64,000 nucleotides of DNA from contig NZ_CP012646.1 of NCBI RefSeq assembly GCF_001281025.1, forward strand, positions 773,001 to 837,000, in the 5' to 3' direction. Position 1 is the stretch's first letter; each line of letters begins with the position of its first letter. Made by a program: the position numbers and the translations under genes. Shown here piece after piece: positions 45,137 to 54,357 of the stretch. Below the pieces are notes generated by a model. That model was not told the DNA's origin. It did not search any database and saw only the letters and a list, made by a program, of their open reading frames with translations. The stretch comes from Streptococcus mitis (GTDB lineage Bacteria > Bacillota > Bacilli > Lactobacillales > Streptococcaceae).

Positions 45137-45160
45137 TTCATCAATCCAAAGGGGATTAAA

Positions 45161-47374
45161 ATGACAAAACAAGTGTTTCAAACGACTTTTGCTGGTCGTG
45201 AGTTAATTGTAGAGACTGGTCAGGTTGCTAAGCAAGCAAATGGCTCTGTTGTCGTTCGTTACGGTGAGTCAACAGTCTTGACTGCTGCCGTTATGTCTAA
45301 GAAAATGGCAACTGGGGATTTCTTCCCACTCCAAGTCAACTACGAAGAAAAAATGTATGCGGCTGGGAAGTTTCCTGGTGGTTTTATGAAACGTGAAGGA
45401 CGTCCTTCAACGGATGCAACTTTGACTGCGCGTTTGATTGACCGTCCAATCCGTCCAATGTTTGCGGAAGGTTTCCGTAATGAAGTACAGGTGATTAACA
45501 CCGTGCTTTCTTATGATGAAAATGCTTCTGCACCAATGGCAGCTATGTTTGGTTCATCCTTGGCACTTTCTATCTCGGATATTCCATTTGATGGACCAAT
45601 CGCTGGGGTACAAGTTGGCTATGTAGATGGTCAAATCATCATCAACCCAAGCCAAGAACAAGCAGAGCAATCGCTGCTTGAATTGACAGTAGCTGGTACC
45701 AAGCACGCCATTAACATGGTAGAATCTGGTGCTAAAGAATTATCAGAAGAAATCATGTTGGAAGCTCTCCTTAAAGGGCATGAAGCAGTCAAAGAATTGA
45801 TTGCCTTCCAAGAAGAAATCGTTGCAGCTGTTGGTAAAGAAAAAGCAGAAGTGGAATTGCTTCATGTGGACGTTGACTTGCAAGCTGAAATTATCGCAGC
45901 CTACAACAGCGACCTACAAAAAGCGGTTCAAGTAGAAGAAAAATTGGCCCGTGAAGCTGCAACTCAAGCAGTGAAAGACCAAGTGACTACTGTTTACGAA
46001 GAAAAATATGCAGATCACGAAGAATTTGACCGTATCATGCGTGATGTGGCTGAAATCTTGGAACAAATGGAACACGCTGAAGTGCGCCGCTTGATTACAG
46101 AAGACAAGGTTCGTCCTGATGGTCGTAAGGTCGATGAAATCCGTCCTTTGGATGCGGTTGTTGATTTCCTTCCTCGTGTGCACGGTTCAGGTCTCTTTAC
46201 TCGTGGGCAAACTCAGGCTCTTTCAGTCTTGACCTTGGCTCCGATGGGAGAAACTCAAATCATTGATGGTTTGGATCCAGAGTACAAGAAACGCTTTATG
46301 CACCACTATAACTTCCCACAATACTCTGTAGGGGAAACTGGTCGTTACGGTGCGCCAGGTCGTCGTGAAATCGGTCACGGTGCTCTTGGTGAGCGTGCTC
46401 TTGCTCAAGTTTTGCCAAGTTTGGAAGAATTCCCATATGCTATCCGATTGGTGGCAGAAGTCTTGGAATCAAATGGTTCTTCTTCTCAAGCTTCTATCTG
46501 TGCGGGAACTCTTGCCCTTATGGCTGGTGGGGTGCCAATCAAGGCGCCAGTAGCAGGGATTGCCATGGGTCTCATCTCAGATGGAAACAACTATACAGTC
46601 TTGACAGATATCCAAGGTTTGGAAGACCACTTTGGAGATATGGACTTTAAGGTTGCAGGTACTCGTGACGGGATTACAGCCCTTCAAATGGATATCAAGA
46701 TCCAAGGAATTACTGCAGAAATCTTGACAGAAGCACTTGCTCAAGCCAAGAAAGCGCGTTTTGAAATCCTTGATGTGATTGAAGCAACCATTCCAGAAGT
46801 TCGTCCAGAATTGGCTCCAACTGCTCCGAAAATTGATACCATCAAGATTGATGTGGACAAGATCAAGATTGTCATCGGTAAAGGTGGAGAAACCATCGAC
46901 AAGATTATCGCTGAAACAGGCGTTAAGATCGATATCGATGAAGAAGGAAATGTATCTATCTACTCTAGTGACCAAGATGCTATTAACCGTGCTAAAGAAA
47001 TTATTGCTGGTTTGGTTCGTGAAGCTAAGGTGGACGAAGTTTACCGTGCTAAAGTTGTTCGTATCGAGAAATTTGGTGCCTTTGTTAACCTCTTTGACAA
47101 GACAGATGCCCTTGTTCATATCTCTGAGATGGCTTGGACGCGTACCAATAATGTCGAAGACTTGGTAGCAATCGGGGATGAAGTTGATGTTAAGGTTATC
47201 AAGATTGATGAAAAAGGACGTGTGGATGCTTCTATGAAAGCTCTTCTTCCTCGACCTCCAAAACCTGAACGTGATGAAAAAGGCGAAAAGTCTGAGAGAC
47301 CTCACCGCCCACGTCATCACAAGGACCACAAACCTAAGAAAGAATTTACAGAAACACCAAAAGATTCAGAATAA
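45161..47374 (+). CDS. pnp: Polyribonucleotide nucleotidyltransferase (PNPase)
   Basis: This 737-aa phosphorolytic 3'-5' exoribonuclease has two RNase PH domains (about 5-140 and 325-535) joined by a helical linker. KH ([15 protein letters not shown], about 567) and S1 ([14 protein letters not shown], about 630) RNA-binding domains follow, with a basic tail. Active-site [11 protein letters not shown] and [15 protein letters not shown] are intact. The ATG at 45161 follows AAGGGG; the in-frame start at 45047 falls in the structured upstream region and is rejected. Confidence 0.97.
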   Translation: MTKQVFQTTFAGRELIVETGQVAKQANGSVVVRYGESTVLTAAVMSKKMATGDFFPLQVNYEEKMYAAGKFPGGFMKREGRPSTDATLTARLIDRPIRPMFAEGFRNEVQVINTVLSYDENASAPMAAMFGSSLALSISDIPFDGPIAGVQVGYVDGQIIINPSQEQAEQSLLELTVAGTKHAINMVESGAKELSEEIMLEALLKGHEAVKELIAFQEEIVAAVGKEKAEVELLHVDVDLQAEIIAAYNSDLQKAVQVEEKLAREAATQAVKDQVTTVYEEKYADHEEFDRIMRDVAEILEQMEHAEVRRLITEDKVRPDGRKVDEIRPLDAVVDFLPRVHGSGLFTRGQTQALSVLTLAPMGETQIIDGLDPEYKKRFMHHYNFPQYSVGETGRYGAPGRREIGHGALGERALAQVLPSLEEFPYAIRLVAEVLESNGSSSQASICAGTLALMAGGVPIKAPVAGIAMGLISDGNNYTVLTDIQGLEDHFGDMDFKVAGTRDGITALQMDIKIQGITAEILTEALAQAKKARFEILDVIEATIPEVRPELAPTAPKIDTIKIDVDKIKIVIGKGGETIDKIIAETGVKIDIDEEGNVSIYSSDQDAINRAKEIIAGLVREAKVDEVYRAKVVRIEKFGAFVNLFDKTDALVHISEMAWTRTNNVEDLVAIGDEVDVKVIKIDEKGRVDASMKALLPRPPKPERDEKGEKSERPHRPRHHKDHKPKKEFTETPKDSE

Positions 47375-47389
47375 GAAAAGGAGAAATGT

Positions 47390-48007
47390 ATGGGATGGTG
47401 GCGCGAAACCATTGATATCGTAAAAGAGAATGATCCAGCGGCCCGCACCACTTTGGAGGTTTTGCTGACTTATCCAGGTGTCAAGGCCTTGGCGGCCCAC
47501 CGTCTTTCGCATTTTCTCTGGAAGCATGGCTTCAAACTCCTGGCTCGTATGCACAGTCAGTTTTGGCGTTTTTGGACTCAGATTGAGATTCATCCAGGCG
47601 CCCAGATTGATTCAGGTGTCTTTATCGACCACGGTTCGGGTCTGGTGATTGGAGAGACAGCTATCGTTGAGACGGGAGTTCTCCTCTATCATGGGGTGAC
47701 TCTTGGGGGAACAGGGAAAGACTGTGGCAAACGCCATCCTACCGTTCGCAAAGGAGCGCTTATATCTGCTCATGCCCAAGTCATTGGACCCGTTGAAATC
47801 GGTGAAAATGCCAAAGTCGGTGCAGCAGCAGTTGTCGTGGCAGACGTACCTAGTGATGTGACGGTTGTCGGTATTCCTGCTAAGATTGTCCGTGTACATG
47901 GTAAAAAGGATGAGCCGGTCATCCACGAAGTCGAAGAAAAACGAGAGTACTACGTCAATAAACTCGAGCATGCTAAAGATGCCAGTCACAGATCGTCTGG
48001 GTTGTAG
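47390..48007 (+). CDS. cysE: Serine O-acetyltransferase
   Basis: This 205-aa enzyme acetylates serine for cysteine synthesis. The helical N-terminus is followed by hexapeptide repeats forming a left-handed beta helix: IHPGAQIDSGVFIDHGSGLV (about 64-83), TLGGTGKDCGKRHP (active site, about 104) and VGAAAVVVADVP. An AAAGGAG ribosome-binding site lies 16 bp after the pnp stop, so it may be co-transcribed with pnp. The C-terminal tail after about 185 is variable. Confidence 0.95.
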   Translation: MGWWRETIDIVKENDPAARTTLEVLLTYPGVKALAAHRLSHFLWKHGFKLLARMHSQFWRFWTQIEIHPGAQIDSGVFIDHGSGLVIGETAIVETGVLLYHGVTLGGTGKDCGKRHPTVRKGALISAHAQVIGPVEIGENAKVGAAAVVVADVPSDVTVVGIPAKIVRVHGKKDEPVIHEVEEKREYYVNKLEHAKDASHRSSGL

Positions 48008-48018
48008 AGGATACCTAT

Positions 48019-48903
48019 ATGATTCAAGCAAGAAACAAGTTAAGCCAAGAGGAGTTATCTGAGGCGAAAAAACTAATTAACTATTGCCAAAACTATGACG
48101 GTACCTATCGTGATCCCTATCTCTCTAACATGCTTAATTTTGACCTAAACATGCCCGCCTTTTTCCTTTATTATGAAAAAGGCGAACTTGTTGGTTTATT
48201 AACTGTCTATGCAGATGACCAAGATGTGGAAGTGACGATACTGGTTCATCCAAATCATCGCCGTCAGGGAATTGCACGTGCATTGTTTACTAGTTTTGAG
48301 AAAGAAACGGCTTCTTTCCCTATTCGTTCAGTTACTTTTCAGACAGAACGTATTTTTCTAGAACGTCATCCTGATTTTGTCAGCAACTGGGGACTGGTCG
48401 AGGATGAAGAGACAGAAACTTGGTTAGGTAAGGATAGAAGATCTTATCCGTTAGCAAAGGTTTCTAATCTTGAAGTTTTGTTAGCAGATAGTTCGTATCA
48501 GGATCAAATTAGTCAGTTAAAATTTCAGGCATTCTCAGAGGAACATGAATCTAGAGAAGTTGTGGATAGATATGTCGCTGAAGCTCTGAAAGATTCAGAA
48601 AGTCTCCTATATATTTTGTTAAAAAACGGTGAGGTCATTGGAACTTGCACGGTTGATTTATCGAGCGATACGAATTATTTCTACGGTTTAGCAGTATCGG
48701 AACCTGAACGTGGAAAAGGCTATGGAAGCTACTTAGCAAAATCCCTTGTCAACCAACTAATTGAGCAAAATGATAAGGAATTTCAGATTGCAGTAGAAGA
48801 TAGCAATGTAGGTGCCAAACGCTTGTATGAAAAAATTGGCTTTGCCAAACAGACTCAGGTGGTTTATCTGAATGAGAAAGGAGCAAGGGATTCCGAAGTG
48901 TAG
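48019..48903 (+). CDS. Tandem GNAT-domain N-acetyltransferase
   Basis: This 294-aa protein carries two GNAT-type domains. The first shows VTILVHPNHRRQGIARALF (about 74-92); the second, FYGLAVSEPERGKGYGSYL (about 228-246), with acetyl-CoA-binding RxxGxG/A motifs in both. The second domain ends in VEDSNVGAKRLYEKIGF, the classical GNAT end. The substrate is unknown. It lies 11 bp after cysE and before cysS, in what looks like a cysteine-related block. Confidence 0.88.
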   Translation: MIQARNKLSQEELSEAKKLINYCQNYDGTYRDPYLSNMLNFDLNMPAFFLYYEKGELVGLLTVYADDQDVEVTILVHPNHRRQGIARALFTSFEKETASFPIRSVTFQTERIFLERHPDFVSNWGLVEDEETETWLGKDRRSYPLAKVSNLEVLLADSSYQDQISQLKFQAFSEEHESREVVDRYVAEALKDSESLLYILLKNGEVIGTCTVDLSSDTNYFYGLAVSEPERGKGYGSYLAKSLVNQLIEQNDKEFQIAVEDSNVGAKRLYEKIGFAKQTQVVYLNEKGARDSEV

Positions 48904-48984
48904 AGACATTCGGACTGAAATTCAATTGAACTCTTAGTGATGAAACTAATTGTTCTTGGATTTTGGATTTCCTGACTATGATTT

Positions 48985-50328
48985 ATGATTAAAATCTATG
49001 ACACTATGTCTCGTGATTTGCGAGAATTTGTCCCGATTGAGGACGGCAAGGTCAAGATGTATGTTTGTGGGCCAACCGTGTATAACTATATCCACGTGGG
49101 GAATGCCCGTTCAACGGTGGCTTTTGATACGATTCGACGTTATTTTGAGTACCGTGGTTTTGAGGTTACCTATATTTCCAATTTCACAGATGTGGATGAT
49201 AAGATTATCAACCGTGCCAAGGAAGAAGGGATCACGCCTCAGGAGGTTGCGGACAAGTACATCGTTGCCTTTCGTGAGGATGTGACGGCCTTGGGCGTCA
49301 AACCTGCGACTCGCCATCCGCGTGTGGTGGAGTTTATGGCTGACATCATCCGCTTTGTGGAAGACTTGATTGGAAAAGGCTTTGCCTACGAGAGTCAAGG
49401 AGATGTCTATTTCCGTGTGGAAAAATCTCATAACTATGCCCAGTTGGCCAATAAAACCTTGGAAGATTTGGAGCTAGGTGCTTCAGGTCGTACTGATGAA
49501 GAAACAGCTCGCAAGGAAAATCCTGTGGACTTTGCCCTTTGGAAAGCTGCTAAATCAGGTGAGATTTCTTGGGATAGCCCTTGGGGACCTGGTCGTCCGG
49601 GCTGGCATATTGAGTGTTCGGTCATGTCAACAGAGATTTTGGGCGATACCATTGATATCCACGGTGGTGGAGCTGACCTTGAGTTTCCTCACCATACCAA
49701 CGAAATTGCCCAGTCGGAAGCCAAGACAGGTAAGACATTTGCCAACTACTGGATGCATAATGGCTTTGTCAACATTGATAATGTCAAGATGTCCAAGTCC
49801 TTGGGCAACTTTATTACCGTACATGATGCCCTTAAAACCCTCGATGGGCAAGTGCTTCGTTTCTTCTTTGCGACTCAACACTACCGCAAGCCAATCAACT
49901 TTACGGAAAAAGCGGTGCGGGATGCAGAGACTAATCTCAAGTATCTGAAAAACACCTATGAGCAACCATTTACTGGAACTGTAGATGTTCAAGAGTTACA
50001 GGACTTTAAAGATAAGTTTGTAGCGACTATGGATGAAGATTTTAACGCTGCAAATGGAATCACAGTTGTCTTTGAAATGGCCAAATGGATCAATTCCGGC
50101 AACTATGATGCAAGTGTTAAGAAAGCTCTTGCAGATATGTTGGAAGTCTTTGGAATCGTCTTTGTTGAGGAAGTTTTGGATGCAGAGATTGAAGACTTGA
50201 TCCAAAAACGCCAAGAAGCGCGTGCCAATCGTGACTTTACGACAGCGGACCATATCCGTGACCAATTGGCTGCTCAAGGGATTAAGCTCCTTGACACCAA
50301 GGATGGAGTGAGGTGGACACGTGATTGA
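48985..50328 (+). CDS. cysS: Cysteinyl-tRNA synthetase
   Basis: This 447-aa class I aminoacyl-tRNA synthetase charges tRNA-Cys. The HIGH-type motif IHVGNAR follows a zinc-ligand Cys in CGPTVYNY (about residue 28). WHIECSVMS carries a second ligand, and GGGADLEFPHHTNE follows. KMSKS is seen as VKMSKSLGNF (about 266). The C-terminal tRNA-binding helical domain is complete. Its end overlaps mrnC by 8 bases. Confidence 0.96.
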   Translation: MIKIYDTMSRDLREFVPIEDGKVKMYVCGPTVYNYIHVGNARSTVAFDTIRRYFEYRGFEVTYISNFTDVDDKIINRAKEEGITPQEVADKYIVAFREDVTALGVKPATRHPRVVEFMADIIRFVEDLIGKGFAYESQGDVYFRVEKSHNYAQLANKTLEDLELGASGRTDEETARKENPVDFALWKAAKSGEISWDSPWGPGRPGWHIECSVMSTEILGDTIDIHGGGADLEFPHHTNEIAQSEAKTGKTFANYWMHNGFVNIDNVKMSKSLGNFITVHDALKTLDGQVLRFFFATQHYRKPINFTEKAVRDAETNLKYLKNTYEQPFTGTVDVQELQDFKDKFVATMDEDFNAANGITVVFEMAKWINSGNYDASVKKALADMLEVFGIVFVEEVLDAEIEDLIQKRQEARANRDFTTADHIRDQLAAQGIKLLDTKDGVRWTRD

Positions 50329-50707
50329 TGTCAATCTCATTAACGGGATTGCGCTAGCCTTTGAAGGAGATGCGGTGTATTCTATGTATATTCGTCGTCA
50401 CCTCATCCTCAAAGGCATGACCAAACCCAATAAACTCCACCAAGAAGCGACCAAGTATGTGTCGGCTAAAGCTCAGGCTCGCCTGATTTCTCTTATGTTG
50501 GAGGAGCATGTCCTGACGGAAAAAGAAGAAGAAATCTACAAACGTGGTCGCAATACCAATAGCCACACCAAGGCCAAAAATGCTGATGTGGTGACTTACC
50601 GTATGTCCACAGGTTTTGAAGCAGTGATGGGATATCTCCATATGACTGAAAATATGGAGCGCCTCGAAACCTTAATTTCTTGGTGCATCCAAAAAGTGGA
50701 GGGCTAG
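50321..50707 (+). CDS. mrnC: Mini-ribonuclease 3 (MrnC)
   Basis: This 128-aa RNase III-like domain without a double-strand RNA-binding domain matures 23S rRNA ends. The signature LAFEGDAVYSMYIRRHL (about 11-27) has the catalytic Asp, and the second acidic cluster is at GFEAVMGYLH (Glu near 104). The start is a GTG at 50321 with AGGTGG upstream, overlapping cysS. Confidence 0.94.
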   Translation: MIDVNLINGIALAFEGDAVYSMYIRRHLILKGMTKPNKLHQEATKYVSAKAQARLISLMLEEHVLTEKEEEIYKRGRNTNSHTKAKNADVVTYRMSTGFEAVMGYLHMTENMERLETLISWCIQKVEG

Positions 50708-50710
50708 GAC

Positions 50711-51580
50711 ATGATGGCAAAAGAACTACAAGACTGGTTTCCTGAAGCTCAGATTTCAGACCAACCAGTAAAGAGAGAGGGCTATCTCACTCTCCCTTTA
50801 GCTTCTCAGCAGTGGATTTTGCTGGAGGAAGCTAGTCTTAGCGAACGTGAAAAACAACTGGTAGCTCTCTTAACCAAACAGGAGCAAACTATTTCGCTCA
50901 ATCCTTGGTATCCTTATCTGATTGAGGGGAAGGGACAGGCGCCGAAAACTTTTAAAAAGATTCAGTTGGTTTATTGTCATCTTTCCTATTTTCAGCAGGA
51001 AAATCTAGCTTCTTGGCTGGATATGATGCGGACTCTTTTTCCCAACTGTCAGACGGTGATTCAGGTCGGAGCTCAGGATTATGTTTTCGTGCTTCAGCAA
51101 GACAAATACACATCTGTACGAGCTATTTTAAGTGATACGATTGAAGCGGTTGAGTATGACTTTGGACTTCGTCTCTCTATCATGTTAGGCCAGGTTTGGT
51201 CTCAGACGGGAAATCAGGCCCTATCAGACTTAATCAAATCTGAGCGCGATTTGTTCAAGACTTGGTGGCGTCAGGGTCACCAAGGTGTTCATACTTTTTC
51301 TCAGCTCTATCTTTGGAGTATGGGAGAAAGACTCGTGGACTTGAAGGCAATCAAGGAATGTCTACACCAGATGATTTTGGATCAAGACCAGATTCAGGAA
51401 ATCATTCTCTCTCTTTGGGAAAATAGTGCTGTTTTAACAAAAACAGCCCAGCAACTCTATCTGCACCGCAATTCTCTCCAATACAAGATTGATAAGTGGG
51501 AAGAATTGACAGGGCTTCAATTGAAGGAATTGACTGATCTGACCCTGTGTTATCAGTTGATTTTACCAGATATTCTCTAA
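50711..51580 (+). CDS. PucR-type helix-turn-helix transcriptional regulator
   Basis: This 289-aa protein has a C-terminal HTH_30 (PucR) domain: LTKTAQQLYLHRNSLQYKID, then KWEELTGLQL (about 243-272). The N-terminal part has no recognisable ligand domain but resembles CdaR-type regulators. Two adjacent ATGs follow GAGGGCTAGGAC. It lies 3 bp after mrnC and is followed by a terminator and then msmK, so regulation of msmK or of sugar uptake is possible but unproven. Confidence 0.8.
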   Translation: MMAKELQDWFPEAQISDQPVKREGYLTLPLASQQWILLEEASLSEREKQLVALLTKQEQTISLNPWYPYLIEGKGQAPKTFKKIQLVYCHLSYFQQENLASWLDMMRTLFPNCQTVIQVGAQDYVFVLQQDKYTSVRAILSDTIEAVEYDFGLRLSIMLGQVWSQTGNQALSDLIKSERDLFKTWWRQGHQGVHTFSQLYLWSMGERLVDLKAIKECLHQMILDQDQIQEIILSLWENSAVLTKTAQQLYLHRNSLQYKIDKWEELTGLQLKELTDLTLCYQLILPDIL

Positions 51581-51610
51581 AGTTTTGTGCAAGTTGCACA
51601 GAACTTTTTT
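51580..51610 (+). terminator. Terminator after the PucR-type gene
   Basis: A near-perfect 13-bp hairpin AAGTTTTGTGCAA / TTGCACAGAACTT (51580-51592 with 51594-51606) leads into T residues. It begins at the last base of the stop codon. Confidence 0.8.
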
Positions 51611-51637
51611 GTTTTTTTGGTCATCTTGCCATAGAAA

Positions 51638-51660
51638 TGTAAAGCGTTTTCATCTATAAT
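51638..51660 (+). promoter_or_regulatory. msmK -10 box with overlapping cre-like site
   Basis: TATAAT (51655-51660) lies 32 bp ahead of the gene. AAAGCGTTTTCA (51641-51652), the core and right half of a CcpA site, directly precedes it; the left arm has two mismatches. Carbon catabolite control of msmK is likely. Confidence 0.65.
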
Positions 51661-51692
51661 AAAACTATCAAAAGACAAAAGGAGTTCACCTC

Positions 51693-52823
51693 ATGGTAGA
51701 ATTGAATCTTAAAAACATTTACAAAAAATATCCAAACAGCGAACACTACTCAGTTGAAGACTTCAACTTGGACATTAAAGACAAAGAGTTTATTGTTTTC
51801 GTAGGTCCTTCAGGATGTGGTAAATCAACTACTCTTCGTATGATCGCAGGTCTTGAAGATATTACAGAAGGAACTGCATCTATCGATGGCGTGGTTGTCA
51901 ACGACGTAGCTCCAAAAGACCGTGACATCGCCATGGTATTCCAAAACTACGCTCTTTATCCACACATGACTGTTTATGACAACATGGCTTTCGGTTTGAA
52001 ATTGCGTAAATACAGCAAAGAAGACATCGACAAACGTGTGCAAGAAGCAGCTGAAATCCTTGGATTGAAAGAATTCTTGGAACGTAAACCTGCTGACCTT
52101 TCAGGTGGTCAACGTCAACGTGTTGCCATGGGGCGTGCGATTGTCCGTGATGCAAAAGTATTCTTGATGGACGAACCTTTGTCAAACTTGGATGCAAAAC
52201 TTCGTGTATCAATGCGTGCTGAAATCGCTAAAATCCACCGTCGTATCGGAGCTACAACTATCTACGTAACTCACGACCAAACAGAAGCGATGACACTTGC
52301 AGACCGTATCGTTATCATGTCAGCAACTAAGAACCCTGCTGGTACAGGTACTATCGGACGTGTTGAACAAATCGGTACTCCTCAAGAAGTTTACAAAAAC
52401 CCAGTTAACAAATTCGTAGCAGGATTCATCGGAAGCCCAGCAATGAACTTCATCAACGTGAAATTGGTTGGTAGCGAAATTGTTTCAGACGGTTTCCGCT
52501 TGAAAGTGCCAGAAGGAGCATTGAAAGTTCTTCGTGAAAAAGGTTACGAAGGTAAAGAATTGATCTTCGGTATCCGTCCAGAAGACGTGAATGCAGAACC
52601 TGCTTTCCTTGAAACATTCCCAGAATCAGTTGTCAAAGCTACTATCTCTGTATCAGAATTGCTTGGTTCAGAATCTCACCTATACTGCCAAGTTGGTAAA
52701 GACGAATTTGTTGCCAAAGTTGACGCTCGTGACTACTTGCAAACAGGTGCAACAGTGGAACTTGGATTTGACTTGAACAAAGCACACTTCTTCGATGTAG
52801 AAACTGAAAGAACAGTTTACTAA
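51693..52823 (+). CDS. msmK: Multi-sugar ABC transporter ATP-binding protein MsmK
   Basis: This 376-aa ATPase of the MalK/UgpC type has Walker [10 protein letters not shown] (about 38), signature LSGGQRQR (about 135), Walker [13 protein letters not shown] (about 155) and the switch His in [11 protein letters not shown]-terminal OB-fold regulatory domain (about 240-376) is present. In streptococci MsmK energises several carbohydrate importers, so it is encoded alone, as here. An AAAGGAG ribosome-binding site and a cre-like site support regulated expression. Confidence 0.95.
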   Translation: MVELNLKNIYKKYPNSEHYSVEDFNLDIKDKEFIVFVGPSGCGKSTTLRMIAGLEDITEGTASIDGVVVNDVAPKDRDIAMVFQNYALYPHMTVYDNMAFGLKLRKYSKEDIDKRVQEAAEILGLKEFLERKPADLSGGQRQRVAMGRAIVRDAKVFLMDEPLSNLDAKLRVSMRAEIAKIHRRIGATTIYVTHDQTEAMTLADRIVIMSATKNPAGTGTIGRVEQIGTPQEVYKNPVNKFVAGFIGSPAMNFINVKLVGSEIVSDGFRLKVPEGALKVLREKGYEGKELIFGIRPEDVNAEPAFLETFPESVVKATISVSELLGSESHLYCQVGKDEFVAKVDARDYLQTGATVELGFDLNKAHFFDVETERTVY

Positions 52824-52837
52824 GCAAATGGAATGTC

Positions 52838-52868
52838 AAAACACTGCTAGAAATCTGGCAGTGTTTTT
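52838..52868 (+). terminator. Terminator after msmK
   Basis: A 10-bp stem AAAACACTGC / GCAGTGTTTT (52838-52847 with 52858-52867) is followed by T residues. Confidence 0.82.
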
Positions 52869-52881
52869 TGAGATTGCGTAG

Positions 52882-52907
52882 AAAAAACTCCTGGGAAATT
52901 CCAGGAG
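52882..52907 (-). terminator. Terminator after the NADPH oxidase gene
   Basis: A 7-bp stem CTCCTGG / CCAGGAG (52888-52894 with 52901-52907) has TTTTTT on the minus strand. It sits next to the oppositely oriented msmK terminator. Confidence 0.75.
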
Positions 52908-52918
52908 AGTATGAGTGG

Positions 52919-54121
52919 TTATTTGAACTTGAATCCTTCGTAAATAAGCTCTGCTTTTGGATTTTGTTTCTTAATCTGTTTGGCAAGTGACTTCATCATA
53001 GAAAGAGGACCACACATATAGACGCTTGCATGTTCGGGCACTTCTTCTTGCTCAAAATTAAGATAGCCGTCTTTCCTACTATCTACTAGATGGAGTTCAA
53101 AATTATGATTTTTCTGAGCATAGTCATGGAGCAAATCTAGATAAACTGCATTTTCCTCTCCACGGAAGCTATAGTAGAAGTGAACCTGTTTATCTAAAAT
53201 AGGATGTTCACGGATGTAAGAGATGAAGGGGGTAATCCCAATGCCTCCAGCAATCCAAACCTGATTTTTTCGTCCTTCTTCTATGATCATGTGTCCGTAA
53301 GCTCTGTCTACGCTTACTTTGCTACCGACTTGAAGATTGTCATAGATATTCTTGGTATGGTCACCTGAATTTTTAACAGTAAAGTAGAGAGTTTGACCAT
53401 GACCTCCTGAGATAGAAAAGGGATGCGGAGCACTTTCAAAGCCTTCTTGGAAAATCTTTAGGAAGGCAAATTGTCCTGATTGATAGTTGAAAGATCTGCT
53501 AAGCTGGATTTGAATTTCTATAGTATCGTGATTTAAGCGTTTGAGATTGGTAATTTTCCCTAGATAGGGGAAGCCAATCTTTTGATATAGAAAAATGATA
53601 TAAAAACCAGCTAGTAAGCCTAAAAGGGCATAGCTACCAACAAGAAAACTTAGAAGATTAAATGTGAGAAGACGATTGCCCATCATCATGTAGACGTGAA
53701 AGAGTCCAAAAATATAAGCTAGATAAACCAGGCGGTGAATCCATCGCCAAGCTTCGTATTGGATGTATTTGCCTAAATAGGCGACAAGGATGATACTGGC
53801 AAAGATATAGATGGCAAGGTTGCCAAACTGAGCAGCTAATCGAGAGCCCCACAAACCGCCCATACTAAAGTTATGAAAGATGAGTAGGATGATAGAGAGA
53901 AAGGCTGTGAATTTGTGGACAGTATAGACCTTCTCCAAACCGTGAAACCAGCTTTCTAGTAGTGGGAGACGAGTGGCTAAGACAAAAGTTAGAGATAAGC
54001 TTGTTAAAGCTAGTCCTGGAATCATGAATTGGGGAGAAGTGTTCATCCAAGTCAAAATAGTCAAGACAAAACTAGCTATGATAAAGAGTATTCCTTTGAG
54101 TGATTTCATAGAAAATTCCAT
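52919..54121 (-). CDS. SpNOX-type NADPH oxidase / ferric-reductase-like flavocytochrome
   Basis: This 400-aa membrane flavohaemoprotein has six predicted membrane helices in the N-terminal half. Two His pairs could ligate two haems (VHKFTAFLSIILLIFH and IHRLVYLAYIFGLFH, spaced like NOX enzymes). The C-terminal half has an FAD-binding HPFSIS (near 245) and a NADPH-binding GGIGITPFISY (near 310), ending in an aromatic-rich EGFKFK. The length and start MEFSMKS match the described S. pneumoniae SpNOX, which makes superoxide constitutively. A start at 54109 is also possible. The -10 (TAAAAT, minus) is at 54165-54160. Confidence 0.88.
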   Translation of the reverse strand: MEFSMKSLKGILFIIASFVLTILTWMNTSPQFMIPGLALTSLSLTFVLATRLPLLESWFHGLEKVYTVHKFTAFLSIILLIFHNFSMGGLWGSRLAAQFGNLAIYIFASIILVAYLGKYIQYEAWRWIHRLVYLAYIFGLFHVYMMMGNRLLTFNLLSFLVGSYALLGLLAGFYIIFLYQKIGFPYLGKITNLKRLNHDTIEIQIQLSRSFNYQSGQFAFLKIFQEGFESAPHPFSISGGHGQTLYFTVKNSGDHTKNIYDNLQVGSKVSVDRAYGHMIIEEGRKNQVWIAGGIGITPFISYIREHPILDKQVHFYYSFRGEENAVYLDLLHDYAQKNHNFELHLVDSRKDGYLNFEQEEVPEHASVYMCGPLSMMKSLAKQIKKQNPKAELIYEGFKFK

Positions 54122-54216
54122 TTCATTAAGATTTGATTTGTTGTAAACGAATTTGTTACATTTTATCATAGAAAAAGTATGGTGTCAAATTGAGGTCTAT
54201 AAATATCTACTCTCAT

Positions 54217-54245
54217 CAAAAAACTCTCCAATTGAACTGGAGAGT
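54217..54245 (-). terminator. Terminator of the gln-type ABC operon
   Basis: On the minus strand the stem ACTCTCCA / TGGAGAGT (54245-54238 with 54230-54223) runs into TTTTTTG. It lies just beyond the BOX copy that follows the last permease gene. Confidence 0.75.
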
Positions 54246-54254
54246 GGCTGTTTA

Positions 54255-54357
54255 TACTCAATGAAAATCAAAGAGCAAACTAGGAAGCTAGCCGCAGGCT
54301 GTACTGGAGTACGGCAAGGTGAAGCTGACGTGGTTTGAATTTGATTTTCGAAGAGTA
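54255..54357 (-). repeat. BOX repeat element, boxA-boxC without boxB, reverse
   Basis: This 103-bp copy is of the same element as 6791-6893, oriented on the minus strand, with the same ends and most of the same sequence. It abuts the last permease gene, whose TAA stop (54360-54358) lies exactly at the element edge. Its hairpin-forming ends would be in the 3' part of the operon transcript. Confidence 0.88.

Noticed and set aside
45047..45160. N-terminal extension of PNPase from 45047
   Set aside because: It lies in the hairpin-rich upstream region and before a -10 box; the ATG at 45161 with AAGGGG gives the normal family start.
46577..47329. Long open frame antisense to pnp (250 codons)
   Set aside because: It mirrors codon use of pnp on the other strand and has no RBS or family match. 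The same holds for the 233-codon frame antisense to rny at 8518-9219.
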